A stretch of DNA of 64,000 nt from Macrotis lagotis (GCF_037893015.1 NC_133662.1:207587778-207651777), one strand, 5' to 3'. Numbered from the stretch's first letter, positions 1 to 11,297 are shown. Notes: a model not told the origin generated them from the letters alone. Numbers and translations are program-made.

Positions 1-240
1 GGATGGAGGAAAAGACAGCTAACAGTAGTAACTGTGTGAAAAAAATATTGAAGCACTTTCTCTGATGGACTTATGATAAAGAAAGTGTTCCATCCCAAAG
101 ACAGAACTGATGGCATCTGAATACAGATGGAAGCACACTTTTTTTCTTTCATTTTATTTTTCTTGAGGTTTCTCTTTGTGGTAGGGGAGTGGGGATTATA
201 TCTATTACAAGCCTATTGTAGTAATGTGAAAAAATAAATG
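1..240 (+). mobile_element. L1-type LINE 3' tail (3' UTR), 5'-truncated by the window edge
   Basis: The segment has the marsupial L1 3' UTR landmarks: GACAGCTAACAGTAGTAACT, then CTGATGGACTTATGATAAAG, then GATGGCATCTGAATACAGAT, a T-rich stretch and an A-rich AATAAATGAATAAATT end. No coding remains. It is on the plus strand, the minority orientation for L1 here. The upstream part lies outside the window, so its true length is unknown. Confidence 0.7.
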
Positions 241-244
241 AATA

Positions 245-645
245 AATTAAAAAAGAAATAAATATTGATATTCTACCTCCATTCCACCCCACCCCAAATA
301 AAATATGTGCTCTTAGCTTTTGTGCCATTAAATTTCAATTATTTGACTGGGTGCTCTTGTTCTATATTTGATAAAAAGAGTATAGAAATATCTATAGATC
401 TACATTTGATCTATAATTCTATATTTGACAAAAATAGGGTATAGAAATTATATCTATATATCTATGGCTGTATATATAGCTCTCTCTATATAGAAATAGA
501 TATATAGATACACATCTACTTTGTTCAAGTACCACTGAATTGAATGGTTCTAAAACTTCCACCCAACCAATTTTCTATAGCTTATTTATATTCCTATATC
601 ATCTGATAAAGGTTCAGCAACATCATCCTACTGGATGTTGAGCAT
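245..645. other. AT-rich unassigned stretch with TATAGA-type low complexity
   Basis: No gene is visible. Positions 370-515 are low-complexity sequence rich in TCTATA and ATATAG words, probably a decayed microsatellite. The remainder resembles no element I recognise. Confidence 0.6.
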
Positions 646-660
646 TAAAAGTCTTAAGTG

Positions 661-819
661 GAGGTGGCTAGGGGGTGCTTGATAGAGAACTGGCCCTGGC
701 TTCAGGAGGACTTGAGTTCAAATCTGGCCTCAGATACTTAATAATTACCTAGCTGTGTGACCTTGGGCAAGTCACTTAACCCTATTTGCCTTGTTAAAAA
801 AAAAAACCAAAACAAAACA
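661..819 (+). mobile_element. tRNA-derived SINE (marsupial MAR1/WSINE-like)
   Basis: The tRNA-like head (GGTGGCTAGGGGGTGCTTGA) and B-box-like GAGTTCAAATCTGG are followed by GTGACCTTGGGCAAGTCACT and an A-rich tail. It is flanked by imperfect target-site copies, AAAGTCTTAAGTG (about 648-660) and AAAGTCTCAAGTG (about 821-833). This supports insertion by L1-type target-primed reverse transcription. SINEs of this class are copied by RNA polymerase III and mobilised in trans by LINE proteins. Confidence 0.9.
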
Positions 820-1101
820 AAAAGTCTCAAGTGAATAAGACTACTTTAAAAGTTCTATTTCGCTATGACCTACTCTCAATGTACTCACAAGGTACTTTAA
901 GGTGCTGGCCAGCTCCATTAGAGTTTGACCCTCCTTGGACAGAGAAGATCGGGTATGACAAGGCTATACCATTTAACCCTAATTCTGAGGGTGCAAATTG
1001 AAATATGAATTTGGACTCATCAATAGATGAACACTAGTGCCCCTTCCCTCCCCTTCTTCCAGGAAGAAAAATAAATGTGGGCTTATTCTTCATTCACAGT
1101 T

Positions 1102-1435
1102 GAGGCAGCTAGATGCCAGAATGAATAGAACACTCTCTTTGGAGTCAGAAGGAAAGGAACTCAAATTTGACCTCAGACATTTAACATTTACTAACTATTT
1201 GAGCTTTGGGTAAATAATTTAACCTTCTTTTCCTCACATCCCCAGGTCATCTTCAGTCATCCTGATGAACATCTGGCCATTGGACTCAGATAATTTTAGA
1301 GGAGAAAGTGAGTCTGATGACTTAACACAGTCCCCCCCCCCCAACTTCATGAAAATCCAGTTCACTTGCTTAGCATGGTTTCACCTCCCTGATGTCATGC
1401 TCTTTTTTGAGGACAAAGGATAAGCATTATCATCA
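1102..1435 (+). mobile_element. Older long-form tRNA-derived SINE
   Basis: It starts with a degraded GAGGCAGCTAGATG head. It then runs through CTCAGACATTTAACATTTAC and a long 3' unit with the landmarks CATCTTCAGTCATCCTGATG, GTGAGTCTGATGACTTAACA and GATGTCATGCTC, ending GAGGACAAAGGATAAG. The same 3' unit recurs at 14430, 29236 and 43318, so this is a distinct longer SINE subfamily. Divergence is higher than in the short SINEs and no clear target duplication is left. Confidence 0.75.
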
Positions 1436-1474
1436 TCATCATCATCATCATCATTGTTGTCGTCGTCGTCGTCA
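1428..1474. repeat. Trinucleotide microsatellite (ATC)n then (GTC)n
   Basis: About nine ATC units are followed by TTGTTG and then five TCG/GTC units. It lies at the 3' end of the long SINE, where the SINE tail commonly seeds an ATC-rich repeat. Confidence 0.9.
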
Positions 1475-2510
1475 TTTATAGTGTTGTGGTGAGACCTTCT
1501 TTGAGTCAATAGAGGAAGAACCCACTTGACAGGAACCTTTGATGAAGGAGGAAGACATTGCAAATTGTCCCATCACCTGGATTCCACCATCAGTGTCCTG
1601 GGGCAATCACTTTCCCCATCTTCAGGAAAGTCCCCTGCTGACCATTCAGCAGTCAAGAAAGGGAGCAAGAAAAACATTTGACAGAGGCTCATAAGTGGCT
1701 TTAACTCTGCAGGTTCACTTAGAAGGGGATGTTCATCCACCTTAATGCCTCTCCTGTGGACCACTCTCTTGCCACCAGTCTCCCTCACTAGACTGTCCTT
1801 CAGACAGCTGGGGTAATCTTTCAGAGCCTATTGGTTACCTCCAGGGTTCATTCCATTAGCCTCCCCAAACCAAATATTCCTCAGAAATATCTGATCACTT
1901 CAAGCCAAAGTTACCTTGAAAGGGATTTATGAAACTTGTCTACCTTAGGAGTATAGAATGGAAGAGGAAAATGGGCATGTGTCAGAATTTAATATCATTC
2001 TAGCCTAGAACACCTCTACAACAAGAATGGGAAGGGGAAGGAGCCTTTGAGACAGGCAGTCCTTGAGAATACCTTTGACTAATTCACATTCATATACAAC
2101 ATCTGTTCTAGGCACTGTGTCAGTGCACAGATCCCAGCGTCTGGGAGAGATAGTCTTATTTCTCTTTCTACCTTGTTCCTTTGTCTGTAGCTTGGGGAAG
2201 TCAACATCTCCATGTTAATCAATAAACTGCTACCAACCCAAGGAAGGAATACCCCCACTGCCCCCATCATGTCCATGAAGATATAAGACTTGATCATTCC
2301 CTTAGAAACCTATGCTTCAATTTGCAGATTAAAGAAACAAATCAAATTTGTCAATTAAATAGCGATATGATACACAGTTTGGTGAATAGCAATCAAGTTG
2401 ATCAAAGAAATTTATTAAACTTCTATATGTTTGTATTTGATATAGAAAAATATGTCCAGGTATGAATATATTATGTTTATGTATAGTCATATGTTTATGT
2501 TTATGCATTC
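1475..2510. other. Unassigned non-coding stretch
   Basis: I see no recognisable element. The short open frames on the minus strand (1573-1788 and 2079-2297) have no recognisable domain and no homology I can name. They look like chance frames. Confidence 0.5.
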
Positions 2511-2514
2511 ACTC

Positions 2515-2765
2515 AGCAATAGATCTGGAGAGTCAGGAAGAAGTGAGTTCAATCCTATCTGTGATATTTACTAGTTTTGTGACCCTGGACAAATCACTTG
2601 ACCTCCATGTGCCTCAATTTCTTCACCTTTAAATGAAAATAATAATAATAATAATAATATTAATAATAACCCCCAAATCCCAGGGTTGTTGTGAGAATCA
2701 GTCAGATAATAATTGTAAGACACTTATCATAGCGTGTGCCATAGTATTCATTAAGTTTAGTTATT
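2515..2765 (+). mobile_element. MIR-like CORE-SINE
   Basis: Landmarks in order are GTGAGTTCAATCCTATC (B-box-like), TTGTGACCCTGGACAAATCA, CTCCATGTGCCTCAATTTCT, an interrupted ATA/ATT run, GGGTTGTTGTGAGAATCAG and a terminal CATTAAGTTTAGTTATT. This order is that of the mammal-wide MIR SINEs. The (AAT)n expansion at 2636-2670 is internal. Confidence 0.75.
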
Positions 2766-2967
2766 AGATAGATAGATATATGTATGTGGATATATGAGTA
2801 AATGTGCATTATATGTATATATTTGGGCAGATATCTACATTTTATATGCATGTATTTTTACATATGTGCCTTTGTGTATGTCTGCATGTCTGTATGAAGT
2901 TTTATTTATTCCTGCAAAAGTTAAATGCCAAAGGTTTCCATCACTGATAAGTGAATCTAGTTAAGAT

Positions 2968-2978
2968 ATAACTACTGC
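2968..2978 (+). repeat. Target-site duplication, left copy, of the RPL23A pseudogene
   Basis: ATAACTACTGC here matches ATAATTATTGC at 3519-3529 in 9 of 11 positions. The two copies bracket the pseudogene together with its poly(A). Confidence 0.6.
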
Positions 2979-3518
2979 CTTTCCCCCAAAGTGGCACCGA
3001 AGGCCAAGATGGAAGCTGTCCCCCCCCCAAGACAGAAGCCAAGGCCAAGGCCTTGAAGGCCAAGAAGGCAGGGTTGAAGGGTGTGCACAACCACAAAAAG
3101 AAGAAGATCCGAACATTGTCCACCTTCCGGAGACCCAAGATACTAAGACTTCAAAGGCAGCCAAAATACCCTCAGAAAAGTGCCCCTTGGAGAAACAAGC
3201 TTGATCATTATGACATCATTAAATTCCCCCTGACCACTGAGTCTGCTATGAAAAAGATTGAGGATAACAATACCCTGGTCTTCATTGTGGATGTCAAGGT
3301 CAACAAGCACCAAATCAAGCAGGCTGTAAAGAAGCTGTATGGTATCGATGTGGCCAAGGTTAACACACTTATCCGGGCTGATGGAGAGAAGAAGGCTTAC
3401 GTATGACTTGCTCCAGATTACGATGCTTTAGATGTTGCCAACAAGATTGGAATCATCTAAACTGTCCAGCTGCCCTGCTTCTTCACCCACAATAAAAAAG
3501 TTTTCCAGGAAAAAAATA
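2979..3518 (+). pseudogene. RPL23A: Processed pseudogene of 60S ribosomal protein L23a (uL23)
   Basis: This is an intronless copy of the mRNA for uL23, the large-subunit protein near the polypeptide exit tunnel. It keeps a pyrimidine-rich 5' leader (CTTTCCCCC, TOP-like), a body of 470 nt from 2991 to 3460, and a 3' UTR with AATAAA at 3491 and a short A-run near 3511. Restoring one base gives the expected 156 codons. Three lesions are visible. The start codon is GTG at 2991. A C-run at 3020-3028 is one base short or two long, which shifts the frame. A TGA at 3404-3406 sits at codon 139 where the family has arginine (CGA to TGA, a typical CpG decay). The longest open part is 3053-3406, covering the basic N-terminal region and most of the globular domain. 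Flanking 11-bp direct repeats mark L1-mediated retroposition. No promoter is seen and it should not encode protein. Confidence 0.95.
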
Positions 3519-3529
3519 ATAATTATTGC

Positions 3530-5035
3530 TACAGTCAGAAGAATGAGGTAAATATCATTGATCAGGTATTTAAATTCATCGGCAGTGAACTTTGGGAAAT
3601 TCCTCTTCTTGGAGAGGACTTGAAAATTTAAATGAGTTCTGCTTGAATAATGCCCAGACTTCTTTTATCTAACCATATCTTTGTCTAACCTTATGAAGAT
3701 TTGACATTCCATAGACCATTGTCAGGGCTATACTGTAAAGGTTTAACTGGATAACTCCCTAAATATTAAAAAATAAAATAAAATAAGAAATCCCATTTCT
3801 CACTTTCAAGTTAATCTATATTATTAATATTTCCTCTGTCAATTTCTTTAGTGTAAAATGAACAAAACACTAAAATAACCCTGATTTGTACTTTCTTTCA
3901 ATTTCTTAGTTGTGAATGATCACACAAAGAGTTAACAATCATCTTTCAAAAGCTGGTTGGAGGTATTTTCTGCATACCCCTAATAGTCATCCTCGCTCTT
4001 TGTCTTACATATCCTTCAAAACATTTGTTTTCAGATTAGATTTGCATCTTTTTAACTAACTCAATGCTTAAATGCTTATTTATATAATACTGAAACTTAG
4101 GAATATATAGGATACTCAAAAGGACAATTCACTAAATGTCAATTTGCCTTCTTTAACTGAATTATTTTTGATAAAGAACATTGTACTCTGCTTCATTACT
4201 AATTATATTTGGGCATCTTTGGACGTACCTATATGCCAGCATAAATTTTCATTTCAGATCTAGAGGAAAACTGGAAAAAAGCTCTGGAGACCTTTCAAAG
4301 CAAGTTGTAGGGTGTATACCACAATTACAGGCTTCATTTTTGCAGGGATCTTTTTTGAAGACAGTAAAGATTAACTAAATGTTAGTTGGTTGATAGACTG
4401 TACTAGAAAATTGAATATTTTATTTTAAAATTACTAGTCTGTGGGTTCCATCATATTTAATTTTTTAAAGTGATTTGGAGTCGATAAAATTGAAATGCAT
4501 GGTTTTGGAAAGATAGAGGCTGCATGCTATTAAGCAAGAAAACCTAGACTGTTAATTCCCATAACTATCTGAAGTGGGAGGTTTGTGACAGACTTGTGAC
4601 TGATCCCTTTCCTCAGAGACTATTTGCTGAGTATGTTGGTGTTCAATAAAATGTAATATCCTTCCCCTGATAATAGATATTTGTTGCTTAGCAACAAGTT
4701 CTACTTGTATACACCACAATGCATCATTAATTTATACAATTATTCCCTCCAAAAACGAATGGTTTTTATGTTTCAGATTGAAACAATAGCACAACTGGAA
4801 CAAAATAATTATAAAATTCAAATGTAGCTCTACTAATAGCACTGAAAACCAAAACTGGAATAAAAAATAATTTGGGCTTATATTTTAAGTTAGATTAAAT
4901 ATAAAATAACTCAGAAGTCACTGGATTTAATAAATATATTAGGACAACCAGATTTCAATTCTTTGGTTGAATAAGAAAAACTAACAGTAATTGAAAATAT
5001 CTTTTTTTAAAATTAATGTTTAGAGTTTCAGTGAC
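3530..5035. other. Unassigned AT-rich non-coding stretch
   Basis: There is no coding signal or recognisable repeat beyond short A-rich runs such as 3767-3785. The open frame 4181-4378 has no domain I recognise. Confidence 0.5.
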
Positions 5036-5165
5036 TAGAGAGAGGGATCCAGTCTCAAAGTCAGATAGAAGTGATTTCAATTCTGGCCTCTGACATTGTC
5101 TTTGAAACCCTGGAGAAATTACATAACCTCTCTATGCCCTCTATGTCCAGAAATGAGTTGTATAG
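5036..5165 (+). mobile_element. Degraded MIR-like SINE fragment
   Basis: Weak landmarks are present: AAGTCAGATAGAAGTGATTT, TTCTGGCCTCTGACATTG, then CCTGGAGAAATTACATAACC and CTCTATGCCCTCTATG. They follow the order of a MIR/CORE-SINE body. Strongly decayed. Confidence 0.5.
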
Positions 5166-5805
5166 CTCCATTAGTAGATAGTATTCCTTCACCTGGAATT
5201 ATATCTAGTCTATGAAATTAGTGGTCCAAATTTAAAAATAGTAAGTAAAAAGATTATAAAGAAAATTTTTTATCCTAAATAGTTGTTTTAATATTTAAAT
5301 TAGAAATAAACTATTGCTTATTCAATATTAGATAAAAGCTGAGGAGATAAGAATAGTATTACTAAAAGCATGTAAGAAGGAAAAATGCTTAAAATCAAGG
5401 AAAATTTCCTTTTATCTTTGATTCATTAATACACCTTTGGTATTCATTGGAAGTAGCGTGCCTTGTATCTTCAACACATATCTTTTGAATTGGATTGAAT
5501 AATTTTAAGTATTGAAATAAGAATTAACTCAAAGTCTTCTAAAATTATCATTTAAATGTTAGAAATTCTGTGGAGAAAACCCAAATCTATGATTATTGAA
5601 GAAAATTTCAGTTTGAAATGATAAAGATTTATGCCATCAATATCTTTGTGTTAAAAATGGGGAAACATGGACTTAATGATAGAAGCAGTGGAGTAGATTT
5701 GGAAAGAATTGAATTACTGATTTTACACAGGAGAAGTCAATGAATCAGTGCCAATCTTGAGGCAGCTTCACTATGTATGGAGTGCTCCAGGGATAATTTT
5801 TACTC
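5166..5805. other. Unassigned non-coding stretch
   Basis: AT-rich, with no element or open frame of note. Confidence 0.5.
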
Positions 5806-5809
5806 TATT

Positions 5810-6160
5810 TTTTCTTTTTAAAATTTATTTATTTTCATACATTTACATATTCATATTTTCAAGTTACAAAATTTCCTTCAACTCTCCCTTGCCCCTCCCC
5901 TCAGCAGTGAATAGTCAGGTATTTTGATAAACATATTTACAGATTAGTTTTAATTATTTTTGGTATGAGGAATTAGGATTAAGGGAAAGAGATACATAAG
6001 AGAAAATTTTTATAAAGTGTTCATTGATTCTGGAGGGTTGCTTTGTTTTTTGTGTTTGGGTGTATATTGTTTTGTTTTTCTTCCTCTGGATGGGGACAAC
6101 ATAGTCCATAACTAGTCTAATATAGTCCTAGCTTTCTGATTCTCTGAGAGGTTGGCTCTG
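5810..6160 (-). mobile_element. L1 3' UTR fragment, same subfamily as the element at 51.8 kb
   Basis: It begins with a T-rich run (the poly(A) on the minus strand) and carries CAAGTTACAAAATTTCCTTC, GCAGTGAATAGTCA, ACAGATTAGTTTTAATTATT, GAAAGAGATACATAAGAGAA and CTCTGGATGGGGACAACATA. The same landmarks occur in the same order at 51840-52140, so both copies share a 3' UTR type. It is cut at about 6160, where a different L1 3' UTR begins. Confidence 0.8.
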
Positions 6161-6649
6161 TTTTAAAGATGTTTTTAATTTAATAATTTTTCACTAATTA
6201 CATCTAAAACATTTTTAATTTTCATTTTTAAAACTGAGTTCCAAATTATCTCCCTACTTTTCCTCCCCCCCCCTTAAGAGGGCAGACATTTGATATAAAT
6301 AAGATCTGTGTGGTCATGCAAAAACATTTTCATATTAGTCATGTTTTAAAAGAAAATATAGACCAAAATAAAAGACCCCCCAAATATTTCTTTTTTAATG
6401 TGTACTTTGATCTGTATTCAGACTCCATCAGTTCTTTCTCTGGGGATGGATTGCATTTTCTATGGTTAAGTCTTTCAAAGTTGTCTTGAAGCATTGCATT
6501 TTTAAGGATAGTTAAGTCATTCACAGTTGATCATCTTACAATATTGCTGATATTGTATACAATGTTCTCCTGGTTCTATTCATTTCGCTTTGCATCAGAT
6601 CATATAAGTCTCTTCAGTTTTTGCAGAGAACATCTAGTTCATCATTTCT

Positions 6650-7387
6650 TTAATATATATTTGTTTTTATTTTTGTACAAATTATGTTTTTAATACATCA
6701 CTAAAATATTCTTGTTTAAGAGTAAACATAATACCCCTCCCCTAAAATATAAACCCTCATGAGCAATAAAGTAAAGAGAAAAAAAATAAAAAAATAAAAA
6801 ATGTGCTTCAGTCTGTGTTCCAACACCACCAGCTTTGTCGCAGGTGGATCACATTCTTTATGATAAGTCCATCAAAAAAGCTACTTCCATATTTTTCCAC
6901 CAATGCCATTGCTGACTGCAACTTCCTCCATTCATACCTCCCCACTACCATATACTATATTTTCTCTCTCCTTTCACTCTGTCCCTCTTCTTAAATGTGC
7001 TGTAGAGTAGCTGAGTGGTGGAGCAGACTGATCACTAACCCTGGGGCCAAGAGGTCCTGAGCCCGCATGCCACCCCTAAGGCCCAGCAATCACCCAACCC
7101 TGTAGTCCTTGGACAGGCCATCCAGTTCCAGCCCCTTACAAGAAGTAAAAAAGAAAATGTGTTATATCTGACCACTCTCCCCCACAGTCCACCCTCTCCT
7201 CCATCACTCACATCCCCCCTTCCCTGTCCCCCTTCTCTTCTTTTTACTATAGATGTCTATATCCCACTGAGTATATATGCTGTTTTCTCTCCAAGCCACC
7301 TCTGATGAGAGCGAAGGTTCCCTCATTCTCCCTCACATTCTCCCTTCTATATCATTGCAATAATAAAAATATCTTATTATATGAAAT
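6650..7387 (-). mobile_element. Nested L1-type retroposon with perfect 15-bp target duplication
   Basis: TAGTTCATCATTTCT is present at 6635-6649 and again at 7388-7402, bracketing the insert exactly. The left end is T-rich, so the poly(A) end is on the left and the element is on the minus strand. The body holds a 3'-UTR-like unit (CAACACCACCAGCTTTGTCG, CTTCCATATTTTTCCACCAA), then a tRNA-like SINE segment around 7005-7160, then C-rich sequence and a TGATGAGAGCGAAGGTTCCC block. No protein remains. Confidence 0.75.
7005..7160 (+). mobile_element. Candidate SINE segment inside the nested retroposon
   Basis: The segment starts near GTAGAGTAGCTGAGTGGTGG, which resembles a tRNA A-box region, and continues through GGCCAAGAGGTCCTGAGCCC and CCTTGGACAGGCCATCCAG to an A-rich end. 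Short repeats AAATGTG occur on each side (6993-6999 and 7155-7161). It could be a SINE that inserted into the parent element long ago and is now copied with it. Confidence 0.5.
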
Positions 7388-7456
7388 TAGTTCATCATTT
7401 CTAATACCACAACAGTATTCCATCACAATGACAATTTAATAAAATGAAAATATACC

Positions 7457-7614
7457 GGGGCGGCTAGGTGGTGCAGTAGATAAAGCACCAGCCCTGGAGT
7501 CAGGAATACCTGGGTTCAAATCCAGTCTCAGACACTTAAAATTACCTAGCTGTGTGGCCTTGGGCAAGCCACTTAACCTCATTTGCCTTGCAAAAACCAA
7601 AAAAAAAAAAAAAA
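7457..7614 (+). mobile_element. tRNA-derived SINE (MAR1/WSINE-like)
   Basis: Well-preserved copy with the head GGGGCGGCTAGGTGGTGCAG, GGGTTCAAATCCAGTCTCAG and GTGTGGCCTTGGGCAAGCCA, and a poly(A) of about 16. The flanks GAAAATATACC (7446-7456) and GAAAATATCCC (7615-7625) form an 11-bp target duplication with one mismatch. It interrupts the ORF2 end of the surrounding L1. Confidence 0.95.
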
Positions 7615-9252
7615 GAAAATATCCCAAAAATTGTTCAGCCATTCCCCAATTAATGAGCATTCCCTCAATTTTCAATTCTTTGAAACCAGAAAAGAGCTAC
7701 TATAAATATTTGCACATATTTCCAAATTGCTTTACATGATTGTGGAATAAGTTCATGACTCTGGTGCACTAGTATTTCAGTTTTCCTATGTACATCATTC
7801 TTTTTTTTTTCTATTCTATTAGTCAATCTATTAAGTGTGAGTTAGCATCTCAGTACGGTATCTTGGATTATTTCATCTGAAAACGGACTTTTTAAAAATC
7901 ATTTATCAATTATTAGAATAGCTTCTACTTCTATTAGAGATGAAGCCTCTATTAAAGAAATATTTGCTCACCATTTTCCCTTCATCTTATTTTATTTCCT
8001 TTACTTCCTTTCACCTTGACACCCTTAAAATATTTTCCCTTCTGACTATTGCTTCTCCAATATACACTCACTTCCATGAACATTCCTCTTTTCTTATTCC
8101 CTTCCCTTTTTTTACTTTCATGTAGGGGAAAAATAGATTTCTATGCTCCATTCTATTCCTCTTTTGAATCAATTCTATTGAAAGCAAAGTACAAGTGCTC
8201 CCCAAAACCTCTCTCATGTTCTCCTCTACTTTACTAGTTTTCTTACATCTTTTATATGACACAATTTACTCCATTCTCCCTCTCTATTTCCCTTTCTTCC
8301 AGTGCAGGTCTCTTTCTCACACCTTAGTTTTATTTTTCAAGACATCATCTTAGTATATTCAATATAAACCTGTGCCCTGTCTCTATATACTCCTAATTCC
8401 TTTATAATGAGAAAATTCTTATGATTTACAAAGTATCTTATTAAATCTCTTATTATTTCCCCTTCCTGATTTTCTTTCTTTGTTCATCTTGAGTCTCATA
8501 TTTGGGAGTCAAATTTACTATTCAGCACTGGTCTTTTCATGAAGAATGCATGAAAATCTTCTATGTCATTGAATATCAATTTTTTCCATTGAAGGATTAC
8601 ACTTAATTTTTCTTGTAAACCTATCTCTCTTGCCCTCCATAATGTCAAATTCCAATTCCTGTGATCTTTTAATATAGAAGTTATAAAATATTGTATTAGC
8701 TTGCTTGTGACTTCATGATACTTGAATTATTTCTTTTTGACTACTTTCAATATTTTCTCCTTAAAATGGGATTTCTGGAAATTGACTATTATTCTTGAGC
8801 ATTTCCATTTTGGGATTTTTTTTCAGGAAATGATTATTGGAATCTTTTAAATTCTATTTTACACTTTGTTTCTAGAATGTCAGGGCAGGGCAATATTTTA
8901 TAGTAGTTTCTTGCGAGATGATATCTAAGCCCCCCCCCCCCCCACCATCATGATTTTCAGGAAGTTCAGTAATTTAAATTTATTTCTCCTGGATCTATTT
9001 CCAAGTCAGTGGTTGCTTCTACTTGTACATTTCTAATTTTTAAGGAATCATTTGCTTCATTGAGCTTTTGTATCTCCCTTTCTTTTTGGCCAATTCTATT
9101 ATTTTAATAAGTTCTTAAATTCAGTGAATTTTTGTGCTTTTTTAAATTTCCATTTGATCGATTTTGCTTTTCAAGCGATTCTTGTCCTCATTGAATTTGG
9201 ACTTCTTTTTGCCATTTGGCCTATTATGTTTTTTAAAGTAATATTTTCTTCA

Positions 9253-9255
<3 letters not shown>

Positions 9256-9297
<42 letters not shown>
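9256..9297. repeat. (GT)n dinucleotide microsatellite
   Basis: About 18 GT units, breaking into GTATGCGTGTAT at the right end. It creates meaningless cysteine-valine open frames. Confidence 0.95.
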
Positions 9298-9298
<1 letters not shown>

Positions 9299-10223
9299 CG
9301 TGTATCTCCTTTACTAAATTCTTGTCACAATTTTCTCGATAGTCTTCTATTACGCCCCTTTTTCTTCCTCTCTCATTTGATTTTTAAAATCCTTTTTGAG
9401 CTCTTACATAACCAGAGATCAATTCATAGTTTTTTCCTTGGAGGTTTTAGTTTTGGTTTTGTTATTTTCTTCTGAGTTGGTGTTTTGATCTCCTTTGTCA
9501 CCATAGTAACTTTCTATGGTTTGGATTTTTCTTTTTGGCCCTTTTTCCACCTTAGGACTTGACTTTTTTCTCTTTGTTAAAGTAGAACTCTGCTTCCAGG
9601 GTAGAGGGTAAACTGCAAACTGCTGCAAACTTCAGAGGTTTTGTATAGCTATTACCAGAGGTACTCCTAGGAACCTGAAAGTTTTCAGTGCTTCCAAAGT
9701 AGTGTGATCTAAGAAGATGTATGTTTAATAATTTCTTTCCAAGTTTTCTAGTTTATGAGTAGCCACAAGCACTATTTTTTGTTATAGAAAAGTAAGGAGG
9801 ATCCTTGCTTTTCTGTGGTCACAAGTTTTGATGTGCTAGTGATCCTCTTTACCGTGAGACTGTGTCCCAGGACTTCAATCTAGATCTAAGTATCAGCAAA
9901 GCAAGATTTCTTTCTCCATTGTCAGCAAAGGTACTCCTGTAATCTTTTGATAAATTTTTCTACTTCCTACCTGTCTATTGACTGAGAGTTCAGAAGCAGC
10001 CTCTGTAGCTGCTGATTCAGAGGCTTCCAATACCTATTACTACTGGTTTACTGGGGTCTGATTTGAACTGACTCACTCTGCACTGGACTGCAACCCTACA
10101 CTCACTCCAGTGCATTCCTGCAAAACTTGAAATTGTCTTGTGCTGAAAAATTATCTTACCCTCCATCCTTTTGTAGATTCTACTACTCTAGGACTTGTTT
10201 TAAAGCATTATATAAAAATCTTT

Positions 10224-10375
10224 GGGGGCAGCTAAGTAACACAGTGGATAGAGCACAGGCCCTGGAGTCAGGAGTAGCTGAGTTCAAAATCAACTCAGAC
10301 ACTTAACAATTACCTAGCTGTGTCACCATGGGCAAGCCACTTAACCCCATTACCTTGAAAAAACCTAAAAGAAAA
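10224..10375 (+). mobile_element. tRNA-derived SINE (MAR1/WSINE-like)
   Basis: It has the head GGGGGCAGCTAAGTAACACA and CCCTGGAGTCAGGAGTAGC, and ends in an A-rich tail. Flanking AAAAATCTT occurs at 10214-10222 and 10376-10384. It is inserted in the 5' region of the L1 at 6165-10480. Confidence 0.9.
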
Positions 10376-10484
10376 AAAAATCTTCAGAGAGATTTGGTGG
10401 AGAGCATGGCAAATCCCTTCCTTCTCTCTCTTGTCTTTTCTCTTTTGTCTTGCTCCACCCACAGATTGGCTCTATTTTATTAAG

Positions 10485-11095
10485 CATTTTTATTAAGGAC
10501 TTGGATAAAGTCATAAATAGTATGTTAATCAAAAATTCAAGTGACGTTAAACTGAGAAGAATGTTTTTGAGTTGTTCTCCAAAATAATCTTGTCAAGAAA
10601 GAATGATCAACTTAATAAAATTTTATGAATTTTAATAATGTTAAGTATAAAGTCCTACATGTGAGCTTTTAAAAGAAATCAGTCATATATTAAGCAGACA
10701 TAACAAGAAAACAATTCCTTTAAAAAAACACTGTCTTTTCAAGAAAAGCTAAATTATAAATGAGCAGCAGTACATTGCTGCAGCAAAAAAGTAAAAAGTA
10801 AAAATTTCCATTATGCAACTATCATATTAGAGAGGAAGGTGATACTTCTAATATACTCTCAAATAAATAATCCTTATTTTATGGAACATTTCATATTTTA
10901 GGAAAAAAAGCATTGTTCAATGATATTATTTACGTAAGGATATGAATTGCTTTGTAACATGAATGGTGGCTATGCCCTGTGAAAGCAGGTTGAAGAAATT
11001 TAGTTTCATTAAAATTGAAGGTTTAATGGAAAAGAAAGAATGAGAACAGTTTTCAGATATCTTTAAACAAAAAAAAGAGTTGTTATGTAAAAAAG
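10485..11095 (+). mobile_element. CR1/L3-like LINE fossil (reverse transcriptase C-terminal region)
   Basis: Landmarks follow the order of the mammal-wide CR1/L3 type. They are GGACTTGGATAAAGTCATAA, ATAGTATGTTAATCAAA (leading to the polymerase FADD box, here decayed), AGTATAAAGTCCTACATGTG, TTGCTGCAGCAAAAAAGT, GAGAGGAAGGTGATACTTCT and, after 10980, CAGGTTGAAGAAATTTAG and AGATATCTTTAAACAAA. No frame is open. The divergence implies an old insertion that predates the L1s on either side. Confidence 0.65.
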
Positions 11096-11297
11096 AATTT
11101 TACTTATTTATTTTCAGATTTTAAAAGCACATTTTATTTCAATAAATATTTTTAGTCACAGGTAGATTTTTTTGCATTCAATTATTAATTATAATTTCTA
11201 ATTACAATTTTTTCTTTCTTGACTGTCCCCCTTCTTGAGAAGGCAAAAAATTTGATATTAATTATAAATATGAAGTCATGTAAGATATATTTCCACA

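Larger units (their letters stand above)
6165..10480 (-). mobile_element. Internally deleted L1 (3' end joined to ORF1/5' region) with nested insertions
   Basis: Reading on the minus strand from the right, the 5' region (about 8500-10470) is followed by ORF1-like coiled-coil coding remnants. The sequence then jumps near 7985 straight to the last part of ORF2 (7620-7985) and a 3' UTR (6165-6634). The reverse transcriptase and endonuclease parts of ORF2 are absent. The right end, near CTTGTCTTTTCTCTTTTGTC, resembles the 5' ends near 36500 and 59750. Later insertions lie at 6650-7387, 7457-7614 and 10224-10375. The right part keeps ORF1/5' region landmarks such as GCACTGGTCTTTTCATGAAG and ATTATTTTAATAAGTTCTTA. 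No frame survives. Confidence 0.65.

Noticed and set aside
664..700. SINE heads as tRNA genes
   Set aside because: The heads keep promoter-box resemblance only; none folds into an intact cloverleaf by eye and each is fused to a SINE body with an A tail.
9124..9475. Two overlapping plus-strand open frames with long cysteine-valine runs
   Set aside because: They translate the (GT)n microsatellite and flanking L1 5' sequence that lies on the other strand.
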